Source: Antrihabitans auranticaus (lineage in GTDB: Bacteria; Actinomycetota; Actinomycetes; Mycobacteriales; Mycobacteriaceae). From it: a DNA stretch of 64,000 bases. The translations under genes and the position numbers were made by a program. Of this stretch, positions 9,031-18,048 are shown piece after piece; the first letter of the stretch is position 1; each line of letters starts with the position of its first letter. The stretch covers positions 1,293,531-1,357,530 of the forward strand of contig NZ_JAEMNW010000001.1 of assembly GCF_016481275.1 (NCBI RefSeq). Reading direction: 5' to 3'. The notes under the pieces were generated by a model. That model searched no databases. It had not been told where the DNA came from and saw only the letters and a program-made list of their open reading frames with translations.

Positions 9031-10020
9031 TCAACGCAGCGCGGGAATGACCTCTCGCTCGAAAAGTTCGATGCCCGACGCGTCGTACGCCGCCTCCGGG
9101 AAGTAGCAAATTGCGTACCCTAGCCCGAGGTCGCGGACGGCACTCAGCTTTTCGACGATCTGTTCCGGCGTGCCGAACGCTTCGGACTCCCGCAGAGCGT
9201 CGATCTGCTCGGCTGCCTTGCGGTCCCCGACCAGCGGTTCCAGCCGCGCGGTCAACGCCGCCAGGCGCGACGCGATCTCGGTCTCGTTCGCGCCGATCGT
9301 GACGTTGTAGTTTGCGGACCGGACGATGGACGAGAAGTCCCTGCCGACGTCGGAGCACCGCTGTCGGAGGACGTCCGATTTGTGGGCGAAGCCCGCGGCA
9401 TCGCCGACGAAGTTGGTGTAATCCGCGTACTGCGCCGCGATCCGCAACGTCACCTTCTCCCCGCCGCCGGCGATCCAGATCGGAATGCCGTTCTCCTGCA
9501 GGGGAAGCGGTCGGGCGATGGCATCGTCGACCTGGTAGTACTTGCCATCCAAGGTTGCGCGCCCGGTCGTCCACGCTTGCTTGAAAATCTGCACGCCCTC
9601 GTCGAGCCTGCCGAGTCGCACGCCTGCAGAAGGGAAGCCGTACCCGTAGGCCCGCCATTCGTGCTCGTACCAACCGCCACCGATGCCCATCTCGACTCGC
9701 CCACCGGAAATCACGTCGACCGTCGCCGCAACCTTCGCGAGGTACATCGGGTTGCGGTAACTCATCGCAGTGCACATCTGGCCGAGCCTGACTCGATCCG
9801 TCGACGCGGCGAGGGCCGACATCAACGACCACGCCTCGTGCATCGACTCGTCGGTCGGCAACGGGACGGTGTGGAAATGGTCGTAGACCCATAGCGATTC
9901 CCACGCTTCACCGGTATCTGCGCGTTGCGCAAACTCACGCATGGTCGACCATTGGCGAGCAGGCTCGATACCGACCAGGTCGAGCCGCCACCCCTGCGGA
10001 ACGAACATCCCGAAACGCAT
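9031..10020 (-). CDS. F420-dependent LLM-class oxidoreductase
   Basis: Predicted luciferase-like (TIM barrel) oxidoreductase using coenzyme F420, 329 aa; the substrate is unknown. Family features include MRFGMFVPQGW at the start, ESLWVYDHFH (residues 41-50), LAKVAATVDVISGGRVEMGIGGGW near 93-116 and PIWIAGGGEKVTLRIAAQYAD near 179. Many enzymes of this type in Mycobacteriales reduce or oxidise lipid or xenobiotic substrates. Start ATG at 10020 is unambiguous. It is divergent from sigJ with 58 bp between starts and is followed by the coiled-coil gene. Confidence 0.9.
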   Translation of the reverse strand: MRFGMFVPQGWRLDLVGIEPARQWSTMREFAQRADTGEAWESLWVYDHFHTVPLPTDESMHEAWSLMSALAASTDRVRLGQMCTAMSYRNPMYLAKVAATVDVISGGRVEMGIGGGWYEHEWRAYGYGFPSAGVRLGRLDEGVQIFKQAWTTGRATLDGKYYQVDDAIARPLPLQENGIPIWIAGGGEKVTLRIAAQYADYTNFVGDAAGFAHKSDVLRQRCSDVGRDFSSIVRSANYNVTIGANETEIASRLAALTARLEPLVGDRKAAEQIDALRESEAFGTPEQIVEKLSAVRDLGLGYAICYFPEAAYDASGIELFEREVIPALR

Positions 10021-10078
10021 GCCACCACCCTAGCCGGGTCAGGGTTCGGGAAATCGTGATCGACGTAGACTCTTCAGC

Positions 10079-10987
10079 GTGACGACCTCGGTTCTGGCAG
10101 AAACTTTCGAGTCACACCGCAGCCATCTGCTGTCGGTCGGGTATCGCTTGACGGGCAGCGTGACCGACGCCGAAGACGCGGTGCAGGAGAGTTGGTTCCG
10201 GCTGTCCAGTGCCGAGACGGAAAACATCCGCGACCTGCGCGGCTGGCTCACCACAGTTGTCGGGCGAATCTGCCTCGACAGACTCAAATCTGCCGCCGTA
10301 CGCCGGGAAAGCTATATCGGACAATGGCTTCCAGAGCCGATCGTGTCGCCGATCGCCGCGGCGCACGAGCCTGATCCGCTCGAGGCCGTCGTACAGCACG
10401 AGGAGAACCGCCTCGCCGCACTGGTCGTCCTGGACACCCTCACACCCCCGCAACGCGTCGCGTTCGTGCTGCACGACGGCTTCGCTGTGCCGTTCGACGA
10501 GATCGGCGACATCCTCGGCGTATCAGTCGATTCCGCACGCAAGCTGGCGTCGCGGGCACGGAAAGCAGTGTCCGAACTCCCGGAACCGGTGTCGGACGCC
10601 GAGCACGAGGAGACCGTCGAGCGGTTCCTGGCCGCGGTCGCCAGCGGTGATCTGAAAGCGGTTGTCGCCGTGCTGCATCCCGATGCCGTACTCATCGGCG
10701 ATGCGAACGGCACGACGAGCACCGCCATCAACATCATCAAGGGACCGGAGAAGATCGCGCGATTCTTCCTCGGCCTCGTCCGCAAATACGGAATCGAGCA
10801 ACTCGCCGCGTACGTGCCAGCGCTGGTCAACGGCCAACTCGGCATGGTGCACCCAGACCTGCCCGCGACCGACGATCACCGTGGGTTCCCGCAACGCGTC
10901 CAGGGATTCACGGTCCGCGACGGCCGCATCGTCGGCGCGTACGACATCGCCAATCCGGAAAAGCTTGGCGGCATCAGGCTTTCGTAG
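10079..10987 (+). CDS. sigJ: ECF RNA polymerase sigma factor, SigJ / ECF41 type
   Basis: Extracytoplasmic-function sigma factor, 302 aa. Region 2 lies at residues 10-75 (GYRLTGSVTDAEDAVQESWFR, DLRGWLTTVVGRICLDRLKS) and region 4 at about 115-165 (LTPPQRVAFVLHDGFAVPFDEIG). The C-terminal 120 residues form a SnoaL-like domain (AVVAVLHPDAVLIGDANG, PALVNGQLGMVHPD), the hallmark of the ECF41 group, in which this domain tunes sigma activity in place of an anti-sigma factor. GTG at 10079. The 3' end overlaps by 14 bp a convergent carboxymuconolactone-decarboxylase gene, the usual ECF41 partner, and an ECF41-like promoter lies before that gene. Confidence 0.93.
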   Translation: MTTSVLAETFESHRSHLLSVGYRLTGSVTDAEDAVQESWFRLSSAETENIRDLRGWLTTVVGRICLDRLKSAAVRRESYIGQWLPEPIVSPIAAAHEPDPLEAVVQHEENRLAALVVLDTLTPPQRVAFVLHDGFAVPFDEIGDILGVSVDSARKLASRARKAVSELPEPVSDAEHEETVERFLAAVASGDLKAVVAVLHPDAVLIGDANGTTSTAINIIKGPEKIARFFLGLVRKYGIEQLAAYVPALVNGQLGMVHPDLPATDDHRGFPQRVQGFTVRDGRIVGAYDIANPEKLGGIRLS

Positions 10988-11567
10988 CCACCTCGGCGTC
11001 GTCGGCCCACGGTACGCGGCACGAATCGCCCGTGTTGAAGCCCTGTTCCGTTATGCCGAGGGCCTTGTTCATCCGGGCGCGTTGATTCTCGAGAGCGATC
11101 TGGTAGGTCAGCTCGAGCACACCGTCCTTGCCGAACCTCCGCTCGAGATCGGCGACCTGTTCGTCGGTGACGTCGGACGGGGTTGCCGTCATCGCATCCG
11201 AGTAGGCGATCACCGCGCGTTCATCGGCGCTGTAGGCGGGCGAGTTCTCGTAGTCGTGGATTTCCTTCAGTTTCGCCATATCCAGACCCTCCAACCGCAT
11301 CAGCATCGCCCCGAAGTCGACGCACCATGAGCACCCGACAGTCCATGCCGTCCGGTAGACGGCGAGTTCTCGAATGCTCGGTGGCAGCACGGTGCAGGCT
11401 TTCTCTGCTGCCGTTTCCGCGATCGCTTCCGCGACGAACAACTTCCGGTGGTGCGCCACCACTGCGAACGGTTCCGGCACCGCACCGTAACGGCGCTTCG
11501 CGTACCAGTAGCCGAGTTTGACCATCGGGCCGGCTTCCCTGGGGCTGACTGCCGCAATACGTGCCAT
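10974..11567 (-). CDS. Carboxymuconolactone decarboxylase / AhpD-like protein
   Basis: Protein of 197 aa with the AhpD-like CMD fold. The redox CxxC motif is seen in TVGCSWCVDFG with a downstream acidic/helical region (ERAVIAYSDAMTATP), so a disulfide-reductase or peroxidase-like role is more likely than true decarboxylation. ATG at 11567 is preceded by AAGGAGAAG at a good distance; longer reading upstream is spurious. It belongs to the COE (carboxymuconolactone decarboxylase, oxidoreductase, epimerase) genes that ECF41 sigma factors control, and a matching promoter lies at 11615-11641. Convergent with sigJ. Confidence 0.92.
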   Translation of the reverse strand: MARIAAVSPREAGPMVKLGYWYAKRRYGAVPEPFAVVAHHRKLFVAEAIAETAAEKACTVLPPSIRELAVYRTAWTVGCSWCVDFGAMLMRLEGLDMAKLKEIHDYENSPAYSADERAVIAYSDAMTATPSDVTDEQVADLERRFGKDGVLELTYQIALENQRARMNKALGITEQGFNTGDSCRVPWADDAEVATKA

Positions 11568-11614
11568 GTTCTTCTCCTTGCGTCGTGGCCCCTTTTCGCG
11601 GGCTCTGCACAGTG

Positions 11615-11641
11615 GACGATGCAGCGTCGCGAAACGTGACT
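11615..11641 (-). promoter_or_regulatory. Predicted ECF41 (SigJ) promoter of the CMD gene
   Basis: Read on the minus strand, AGTCACG is followed after exactly 16 bp by CGTC. The published ECF41 consensus is TGTCACA-N16-CGTC, so the -35 differs at its first and last base and the -10 is exact. The element ends about 48 bp before the ATG at 11567, preceded by a strong ribosome site. Similar elements were not seen in front of sigJ itself. Confidence 0.6.
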
Positions 11642-11676
11642 GCGCCGGTCGACGTACCTCGAGTACCCTGCGAACC

Positions 11677-12849
11677 ATGCAGTCTGCGTCCCCCCATCGC
11701 ACCGTCGAACGATTGCGCCCGTTCGCGTCGACGATCTTCGCCGAGATGACCGAACTGGCTGTCGCGCACGACGCCGTCAACCTGGGGCAGGGATTTCCCG
11801 ATTCCGACGGACCCGCGGCGATGCTCGAGGTCGCCCGGCAAGCCATTGCGGACGGGCTGAACCAATACCCGCCCGGCCGCGGCATGCCGGTTCTGCGGCG
11901 GGCGATCGCGCGTGACCGCCTCGACCGCTACGGGACGTCCTACGATCCGGATACCGAAATTCTCGTCACGGTCGGCGCAACCGAAGCCATCAGCGCAGCA
12001 GTACTCGGCCTCGTGGAGCCCGGCGACGAGGTCGTCCTGATCGAGCCCTACTACGACTCCTACGCTGCCGCCATCGCGCTCGCGGGAGCGGTCCGGCGAA
12101 CCGCTCGGCTCGTCCCGGACGGCGGCGGCTTCACCGTGGACCTGGACAGTGTCCGCAATGCCATCACGCCCCGCACTCGCATGCTCATCGTCAACTCGCC
12201 GCACAATCCGACCGGCACGGTGCTCGGTCGCGCAAACCTCGAGGCAATTGCTGAAATAGCCTGCGAGCACGACATTCTGGTCGTTGCCGACGAGGTGTAC
12301 GAACATCTGACCTTCGACGAGCGCGAGCATGTCTCACTGTCGACGCTGCCCGGTATGGCCGAGCGGACGGTCGTGATATCCAGCGCCGCAAAGACCTTCA
12401 GCGTTACCGGCTGGAAGACGGGCTGGGCGTGCGGACCCGAGCAGTTGATCGACGGCGTGCGCGCGGCCAAGCAGTTCATGACTTTCGTTGCGGGCGGACC
12501 GTTCCAACCGGCGGTTGCGTACGCGCTGGAGCATGAGCAGCCATGGGTGCACACCTTGCGGGATACCCTGCAGGACAAATACGTCAGGCTGTCGAAGGCT
12601 CTCGACGAGGCCGGCTTCGATGTCAAGCGAAGTGAGGGCAGCTACTTCGTCTGCGCGGATATCACTCCGCTCGGCGAAACGGATGCACTGGACTTCTGCC
12701 GCAAGCTGCCGGCCCGCATCGGCGTCGCCGCTGTACCGGTCAGCGTGTTCACCGATCACCCAGAGAACTGGAACAGCTTGGTACGTTTCACTTTCTGCAA
12801 GAACGAAGAAACCATCTCGGCTGGCATCGAGCGCCTGCACCGTCTATGA
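11677..12849 (+). CDS. dapC: PLP-dependent aminotransferase, DapC-like (Rv0858c type)
   Basis: Class I/II aminotransferase, 390 aa, homologous to Rv0858c, annotated as N-succinyldiaminopimelate aminotransferase of lysine/meso-DAP synthesis; the true substrate here is inferred. Seen are [13 protein letters not shown] (residues 31-43), [40 protein letters not shown], and the PLP lysine in [13 protein letters not shown], with a C-terminal [11 protein letters not shown] at 11677 is the first start that leaves the divergent ECF41 promoter intact. It opens a four-gene operon in which every junction overlaps by four bases. Confidence 0.88.
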   Translation: MQSASPHRTVERLRPFASTIFAEMTELAVAHDAVNLGQGFPDSDGPAAMLEVARQAIADGLNQYPPGRGMPVLRRAIARDRLDRYGTSYDPDTEILVTVGATEAISAAVLGLVEPGDEVVLIEPYYDSYAAAIALAGAVRRTARLVPDGGGFTVDLDSVRNAITPRTRMLIVNSPHNPTGTVLGRANLEAIAEIACEHDILVVADEVYEHLTFDEREHVSLSTLPGMAERTVVISSAAKTFSVTGWKTGWACGPEQLIDGVRAAKQFMTFVAGGPFQPAVAYALEHEQPWVHTLRDTLQDKYVRLSKALDEAGFDVKRSEGSYFVCADITPLGETDALDFCRKLPARIGVAAVPVSVFTDHPENWNSLVRFTFCKNEETISAGIERLHRL

Positions 12850-13655
12850 CAACTACCGACCTGCAAGCCGACTGCGCACACTGCTTCGCATTGTGTTGTG
12901 TCGCACCCGCGTTCGCCAAGTCTTCCGATTTCGCGATCGACAAGCCCGCGGCAACGCCCTGCCCGAATCTGCTGGCCGACTTCGGTTGCGGCATTCACAC
13001 CGAACTGCGACCGCGCGGGTTTCCGGGGTGCACGGTGTATGACTGTTTCGGGGCGGGCCAGAAGGTCGCCCAGGTCACGTACGCGGGCAAGAGCTGGCGC
13101 GAGCACCCCGGCTCTGCCGGCGAGATGTTCGACGTTTTCACGACCATGCGGCCGCTGCACGAATTGCTCTGGTACATAACCGAAGCCATCTCATTCGACA
13201 AGGCACGTGCCGTCCACGACGCGCTTCGCACTGTGCGCGGCGAAATCGAGCAGATCACGCTCGGGCCACCGGCGTCGATCCTTTCGGCCGACATCGGCGA
13301 ACTCCGCCGCCGCGTCAACGCCCTGCTACTGAAGGCGAGCGAACTCGTGCGAGCCGGAATTCCGGGAAAACGAAAGGATCGCCGCGGCGCCGACCTCGTC
13401 GGGGCAAACCTCCGGAAGACGGATCTGCGTGGCGCAAACCTGCGTGGCGCCCTGCTCATCGGCGCAAATCTAACCGGCGCCGACTTGCGGGGTGCGGACC
13501 TGATCGGCGCGGATCTTCGGGGCGCCGACCTGAGCCGGGCAGACCTGACGGACAGCCTCTACCTCGTGCAATCCCAACTCGACGCGGCACGAGGCGACGG
13601 GCAGACTCGATTGTCCGCGCCGTTGCGCCAGCCCCGACATTGGGCGACGTCATGA
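12846..13655 (+). CDS. Cys-rich pentapeptide-repeat protein
   Basis: Protein of 269 aa, function unknown. The N-terminal 70 residues contain nine or ten cysteines arranged as CAHCFALCC (from C10), CPNL, GCGI and GCTVYDC, resembling a metal- or zinc-binding module. Residues 175-240 are about 12 pentapeptide repeats of the A(D/N)LRG type ([20 protein letters not shown]), which should form a right-handed beta-helix. The start ATG overlaps the aminotransferase stop as ATGA, and the end overlaps the next gene the same way. Coupled translation implies a joint role, but none is known. Confidence 0.87.
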   Translation: MTTTDLQADCAHCFALCCVAPAFAKSSDFAIDKPAATPCPNLLADFGCGIHTELRPRGFPGCTVYDCFGAGQKVAQVTYAGKSWREHPGSAGEMFDVFTTMRPLHELLWYITEAISFDKARAVHDALRTVRGEIEQITLGPPASILSADIGELRRRVNALLLKASELVRAGIPGKRKDRRGADLVGANLRKTDLRGANLRGALLIGANLTGADLRGADLIGADLRGADLSRADLTDSLYLVQSQLDAARGDGQTRLSAPLRQPRHWATS

Positions 13656-14617
13656 CCGTGGCCGCTTTCGGACGCCTCGGCGATGCGTATCACTCTGAGC
13701 TGCAAGCACATTGCTATCGGATGCTCGGGTCGATACCAGACGCCGACGAGGTGCTCCAACAGGCTCTGCTCAGCGCTTCTCATGAACTCGGACTGTCCGA
13801 AGACTCCCCGTCATTGCGCTCGCTGCTGTACCGGGTCACGACGATGGCGTGCATCGACGCGGCTGGGGACCGGCAGCGCCTGCTGTCGATGGACTTCGGG
13901 CCCGCGTTCGAGGACGTCGACGATCTGGGCGACCTCGTCGACGAACCCGTGTGGCTCGACCCGTATCCCGAGACGCTTCTGACAGGGGCGACCGATCGAG
14001 CGATGTCGTACGACATTCGCGAGAGCCTCGAACTCGCGTTCGTCGCTGCCCTGCAGTTCTTGCCGGCAAACCAGCGTGCAGTCTTGCTATTGGCCGACGT
14101 ACTCGCGTTCTCGGCGGCACAGACCGCCGAGTTGCTCGACATTTCGGTTCACTCGGCGACCACCGCTCTCCAGTGCGCACGCAAGACTCTCCAGCAGCGC
14201 GCTCCCGATCGCAGCCAGCAGGCCACCCTGAGGTCGATGGGTCGGACTGGTCGTACAGCGTTGTCCACCGCGCTCGTCCGGGCCTGGGAAACGGCTGACC
14301 TGCGGGCACTTCTCGATATTCTGTCGGACGACGTCCGATTCACGATGCCGCCATTGCCGGCGTGGTTCGACGGAAAGTCGGCGGTTGCACTCTTTCTCGA
14401 CGAGCGCGTCTTCGCGACGCCTTGGCGCGTCGTTCCGACGACCGTCAGCGGGCAGATGTCGCTGGCCTGTTACCAGGGCACGCCTGGCGGCCCGGATTTC
14501 CTCCTCGGCGCGGTGAACGTCCTGACTATCGAAAACGAGAAGGTGACTGCAATCGACAGCTTCCTCGATCCTGCGATCCTTGCGCTGCTGGGCCTTCCGG
14601 ATCGGATCTCGGCGTGA
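13652..14617 (+). CDS. ECF-like sigma factor with SnoaL-type C-terminus, degenerate region 2
   Basis: Sigma-70 family protein, 321 aa, related to SigG/SigJ types. Region 2 is recognisable ([23 protein letters not shown], residues 22-44) but the usual DAEDxVQETFLRAW acid and aromatic residues are largely missing. Region 4 follows ([33 protein letters not shown]). The C-terminal 120 residues resemble a SnoaL domain ([24 protein letters not shown]). ATG at 13652 overlaps the preceding stop; a TTG at 13640 is also in frame. The weak region 2 could mean an altered -10 preference or loss of sigma function. Confidence 0.85.
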   Translation: MTVAAFGRLGDAYHSELQAHCYRMLGSIPDADEVLQQALLSASHELGLSEDSPSLRSLLYRVTTMACIDAAGDRQRLLSMDFGPAFEDVDDLGDLVDEPVWLDPYPETLLTGATDRAMSYDIRESLELAFVAALQFLPANQRAVLLLADVLAFSAAQTAELLDISVHSATTALQCARKTLQQRAPDRSQQATLRSMGRTGRTALSTALVRAWETADLRALLDILSDDVRFTMPPLPAWFDGKSAVALFLDERVFATPWRVVPTTVSGQMSLACYQGTPGGPDFLLGAVNVLTIENEKVTAIDSFLDPAILALLGLPDRISA

Positions 14618-15306
14618 CGACCGGATCACGACCGCGCGGGCTCGGGAAACGCGCTGCGATTACGACAGTTCTCGTGCGCAGGCTCGCGCGGTTCCTCGCG
14701 TTCATCAAGTTCGTCCGCGTCACGGTCGTGAACCGCGAGGTGGTTCCGCGCAAGGGCGCCGCAATCGTTGCGTGCAACCACATTTCGATCGCCGATCCGG
14801 TGTTCCTCTGGGGCGCTCTTCGGCGCCGGGCAATCGCGATTGCCATGGCCGAGTTGTGGACAATGCCCAAAGCCAGCTGGCTGATGAAGCTCCTCGGCGC
14901 CATCCCCGTGGTACGCGGGGACCGGAATTCCGGCAATCAGGCGCTCGAAATGGCAACGCAGGTAATCGAATACGGCGGCCTTGTCATGATCTACCCCACC
15001 GGAAAGTGCGTCAGCCCGGGTGCGGACGTCGACTACAAGATCGGGGTTGCGAAGATCGCGTTCGCGACCGGCACACCCGTCTACCCCGCCGGCATCGTCG
15101 GGAGCAACAACGTGCTGCCGCTGAAGCGGGACCGCAACGGCGGCAAGGCATTCAGGCGCGACCAGCGGGTGCGGGTGGCGTTCGGACCACCGCTGCACCC
15201 TGCGGATTTCACCAGTCCGGAGCAGCTCCTGATCAGGATTCGCAGCGAGATCGAAGCACTGGTCGCTATGCCATGGCCGGTCGTGCCCGATCGGTCGCAA
15301 GATTGA
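14614..15306 (+). CDS. PlsC-type acyltransferase
   Basis: Membrane-associated glycerolipid acyltransferase of the 1-acyl-sn-glycerol-3-phosphate type, 230 aa. Motif I NHISIAD (H-x4-D) lies near residue 52; motif III appears as YPTGK in place of the common FPEGT, a substitution worth noting; AKIAFATGTPVYPAGI is motif IV. GTG at 14614 overlaps the sigma-factor stop (GTGA). It is the last gene of the aminotransferase operon, and its 3' end overlaps by 41 bp the convergent LysE gene, so antisense interplay between the two transcripts is possible. Confidence 0.88.
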   Translation: MTTGSRPRGLGKRAAITTVLVRRLARFLAFIKFVRVTVVNREVVPRKGAAIVACNHISIADPVFLWGALRRRAIAIAMAELWTMPKASWLMKLLGAIPVVRGDRNSGNQALEMATQVIEYGGLVMIYPTGKCVSPGADVDYKIGVAKIAFATGTPVYPAGIVGSNNVLPLKRDRNGGKAFRRDQRVRVAFGPPLHPADFTSPEQLLIRIRSEIEALVAMPWPVVPDRSQD

Positions 15307-15910
15307 TCGCAAGGCCGCCGAGCACTGTGCCCATGACCCAACGTTGCGCACGCAACCAGGCAGGCCGCTGGGTGAGGAAACTCGAAATGACTGCAGCACC
15401 ACACACAATCAGCGCGTTGACCGTCAGCGCGATTGCTATCTGAACGCCACCGAGCGCCAGACTCTGCAACCACACTGCGCCGGCATCGACGTCGATGAAC
15501 TGCGGAATCAGCGCTAGGTACATGATCGCAATCTTCGGGTTGAGCAGGTTGGTCAGCAATCCCATTGTGAACAACCTGCGCCTCGAATCGTGCGGGAGCG
15601 ACCGCGCCTCGAATACCGAGAAGCCTCCGGGTCGCACAGCCTGCCAGGCGAGCCACAGGAGGTAGCAGGCACCCGCCAACTTGACCGCGAGATACAGCTG
15701 CGGCACTGCGACGAAGAGTGCAGTGATCCCGACGGTTGTCGCCATCAGATAGACGAGAAATCCCGCGGCCACACCCGCGAGTGACACCAGGCCTGCTGCT
15801 CGCCCCTGGGTGATGCTCCGCGACACGAGGTACATCATGTTCGGGCCCGGCGTCAGCACCATCCCGAGCGCGATCGCTCCCACACCGGCCATTGCACTGG
15901 TCGTCAACAT
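15266..15910 (-). CDS. LysE-family translocator
   Basis: Second LysE/RhtB-type exporter in the window, 214 aa. It has LGMVLTPGPNMMYLVSRSITQG (residues 15-36), the TMGLLTNLLNPKIAIMYLALIPQF motif near 117 and about six membrane segments. ATG at 15910 has GAAGG 8 bp upstream; a GTG at 15925 is an alternative start. The export substrate is unknown. The 3' end overlaps the convergent acyltransferase gene. Confidence 0.9.
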   Translation of the reverse strand: MLTTSAMAGVGAIALGMVLTPGPNMMYLVSRSITQGRAAGLVSLAGVAAGFLVYLMATTVGITALFVAVPQLYLAVKLAGACYLLWLAWQAVRPGGFSVFEARSLPHDSRRRLFTMGLLTNLLNPKIAIMYLALIPQFIDVDAGAVWLQSLALGGVQIAIALTVNALIVCGAAVISSFLTQRPAWLRAQRWVMGTVLGGLAINLATDRARPAMA

Positions 15911-16051
15911 GCTCCCAGCCTTCACTTGATTGGCCTTGTCGTCGCGGTCCAGTTACGACGCAGTGGCCGTCACCCTTGCCAATACACCGAGCCTCTGCTT
16001 CACTGGGTTCAATTCCGCTAAGTGAATGATCAATAGTTTCGAGGAGGAACA

Positions 16052-17236
16052 GTGACTCGACGAGTAGTCGTGGCAGGTGTCGGGATGATCCCGTTTACAA
16101 CCCCGCGCAACAGCGCGCCATACGACGTCATGGGTGAGAAAGCCGCACGTGCCGCGCTCGCGGACGCCGGTGTCGACTATGCGGACGTGAATCAGGCCTA
16201 CGTCGGCTATGTGTACGGCGACTCGACCTCTGGCCAGGCTGCCCTGTACGGCATCGGACAGACCGGCATCCCGGTGATCAACGTCAACAACAACTGTTCG
16301 ACGGGTTCGTCAGCGCTGTACCTGGCACGGCAGGCCGTCGAGTCCGGCGCCGTCGAATGTGCCCTGGCGCTCGGCTTCGAGCAGATGCAGCGCGGCGCGC
16401 TGGCCGTCGGATACTCCGACCGCCCGAGCCCGTTCACTCGATTCGACGCGGTGATGGACGAGATCCAGCCCCGCACCGAAGCTCCGTTCGCAGCCCAGAT
16501 GTTCGGTGGCGCGGGACAGCAGTACATGGATAAGTACGGCACCGCGCTGGAGACGTTCGCCAAGATCTCCGTGAAATCCCGGCTGCACGCTGCCAACAAC
16601 CCGTACTCGGTGTTCAAGGAACCCACCTCTGTCGAGGAAGTCCTCGCATCGCCGCACCTCTACGGTCCGCTGACCCGCCTGCAGGCGTGCCCGCCCACCT
16701 GCGGTGCGGCCGCTGCCGTCATCTGCAGTGAGGAATTCGCGCGCAAGCACGGCCTCGATGTCTCCGTGATCATCAGCGCACAGGCGATGACCACCGACTT
16801 CACCTCGACCTTTGCCGACAAAGACATGATGAAGATCGTCGGGTACGACATGGCCAAGGCTGCTGCCGATCAGGTCTACGCCGCGTCCGGCGTTTCCCCC
16901 GAAGACATCCGCGTCGTCGAACTGCACGACTGCTTCACTGCGAACGAACTCATCACCTACGAAGGCCTCGGCCTCACACCCGAGGGCACCGCCGAGAAGT
17001 TCATCCTCGACGGCGACAACACCTACGGCGGCCGCGTGGTCACCAACCCGTCCGGCGGACTGCTCTCGAAGGGCCACCCGCTCGGAGCGACCGGCCTCGC
17101 GCAATGCGCCGAACTCGTCTGGCAGCTGCGGGGCCAGGCGGAGGCGCGCCAGGTCGAGGGCGTGAAGGTCGCCCTCCAGCACAACATCGGGCTCGGCGGC
17201 GCGGCCGTCGTCACCCTGTACGAGAAGGTGAGCTGA
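16052..17236 (+). CDS. SCP2-type thiolase (lipid-transfer protein)
   Basis: Thiolase of the SCP-x/lipid-transfer class, 394 aa, expected to cleave 3-ketoacyl-CoA or to catalyse a related retro-Claisen step. The nucleophile is C82 in NVNNNCSTGSSALY; the other active-site elements are VELHDCFTANEL and the C-terminal GGLLSKGHPLGATG. A strong ribosome site GAGGAGG precedes GTG at 16052. It is the first gene of a six-enzyme acyl-CoA operon (two MaoC, SDR, dehydrogenase, ligase). SCP2 thiolases of this kind act on branched or sterol side-chain substrates in Actinobacteria, which suggests but does not prove the substrate class. Confidence 0.92.
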   Translation: MTRRVVVAGVGMIPFTTPRNSAPYDVMGEKAARAALADAGVDYADVNQAYVGYVYGDSTSGQAALYGIGQTGIPVINVNNNCSTGSSALYLARQAVESGAVECALALGFEQMQRGALAVGYSDRPSPFTRFDAVMDEIQPRTEAPFAAQMFGGAGQQYMDKYGTALETFAKISVKSRLHAANNPYSVFKEPTSVEEVLASPHLYGPLTRLQACPPTCGAAAAVICSEEFARKHGLDVSVIISAQAMTTDFTSTFADKDMMKIVGYDMAKAAADQVYAASGVSPEDIRVVELHDCFTANELITYEGLGLTPEGTAEKFILDGDNTYGGRVVTNPSGGLLSKGHPLGATGLAQCAELVWQLRGQAEARQVEGVKVALQHNIGLGGAAVVTLYEKVS

Positions 17237-17238
17237 GC

Positions 17239-17649
17239 ATGGCCATCGATCCAGCAATGATCGGAACCGAGCTTGCGCCAACCACTTTGACCGTCGACGA
17301 GGGACGGCTCCGCTTTTTCGCCAAAGCGATCGGCGACACGGTCGACGACGATCTGCGCGTACCGCCGACGGTTCTGTTCTCGATCGAACTGGAGAGCCCG
17401 AATCCCTTCGGATGGGCGGACCAGCTTGGTATCGACCTGCGCTACGTCCTCCACGGCGAGCAGTCCTTCACCTACCACCAGCCGGCGCGTGCGGGCGACG
17501 TCCTGACCGCAACGCCCCGCATCAGCGACGTCTACAGCAAGAAGGGCGGCGCACTCGACTTCATCGTCAAAGACACCAGCGTGACGAAGGCCGACGGCTC
17601 ACTGGTCGCCGAGCTCAAATCCGTTATAGTCGTGAGGAATCCGCAATGA
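17239..17649 (+). CDS. MaoC-like dehydratase subunit, N-terminal (FAS1-like) type
   Basis: Hot-dog fold protein of 136 aa resembling the non-catalytic partner (HadA/HadC-like, MaoC_dehydrat_N) of heterodimeric enoyl-CoA hydratases. Typical features are IGTELAPTTLTVDEGRLRFFAKAIGD (N-terminal half), VPPTVLFSIELE and LRYVLHGEQSFTYHQPARAGD. It lacks the catalytic D-x4-H hydratase motif found in the next gene. ATG at 17239 follows the thiolase stop by two bases. Overlap of its stop with the next start (ATGA) suits production of a 1:1 complex. Confidence 0.88.
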   Translation: MAIDPAMIGTELAPTTLTVDEGRLRFFAKAIGDTVDDDLRVPPTVLFSIELESPNPFGWADQLGIDLRYVLHGEQSFTYHQPARAGDVLTATPRISDVYSKKGGALDFIVKDTSVTKADGSLVAELKSVIVVRNPQ

Positions 17650-18032
17650 CACTCGCCTTGGGTACGGAGCTTCCCGCCCTCGAATCGAAGCCGATCTCGC
17701 GCACGACCCTGGCCCTGTTCGCCGGTGCGTCGGGCGATCACAATCCGATGCACATCGACCTCGACGTAGCGAAATCCGTAGGGCTGGAGGACGTCTTCGC
17801 CCACGGAATGCTATCGATGGCATTTCTCGGCCGCCTGCTCACGGACAACTTCGACATCGCCCAGATCCGTTCCTACCGCGTCCGATTCGCGTCGATCACC
17901 CCGGTGCACGGTAAGCCGACTGCAACAGCGAAGGTCACGTCCATCGAAAATGGCTTGGCCACACTAGAACTCACCGTCAGCCTCGAAGACGGCACGGTAA
18001 CCCTGACCGGCGATGCCGTAGTCGCACTGTAG
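17646..18032 (+). CDS. MaoC-like enoyl-CoA hydratase, catalytic subunit
   Basis: Hot-dog hydratase of 128 aa carrying the hydratase-2 motif GASGDHNPMHIDLDVAKSVG (residues 28-47), in which Asp and His are catalytic, and the FAHGMLSMAFLGRLL substrate-channel segment. It should add water to a trans-2-enoyl-CoA. The start overlaps the preceding MaoC gene by four bases, which points to a heterodimer of the HadAB or ChsH1-ChsH2 style. The next gene follows after 16 bp with AAAAGGA before its ATG. Confidence 0.9.
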   Translation: MTLALGTELPALESKPISRTTLALFAGASGDHNPMHIDLDVAKSVGLEDVFAHGMLSMAFLGRLLTDNFDIAQIRSYRVRFASITPVHGKPTATAKVTSIENGLATLELTVSLEDGTVTLTGDAVVAL

Positions 18033-18048
18033 AAAAGGACTTGTACAC

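Noticed and set aside
15999-16026. Inverted repeat TTCACT-N16-AGTGAA before the thiolase operon as a firm operator
   Set aside because: Arms are only 6 bp and the spacing is long; it could be the tandem TetR site but is not strong enough to list as a feature.
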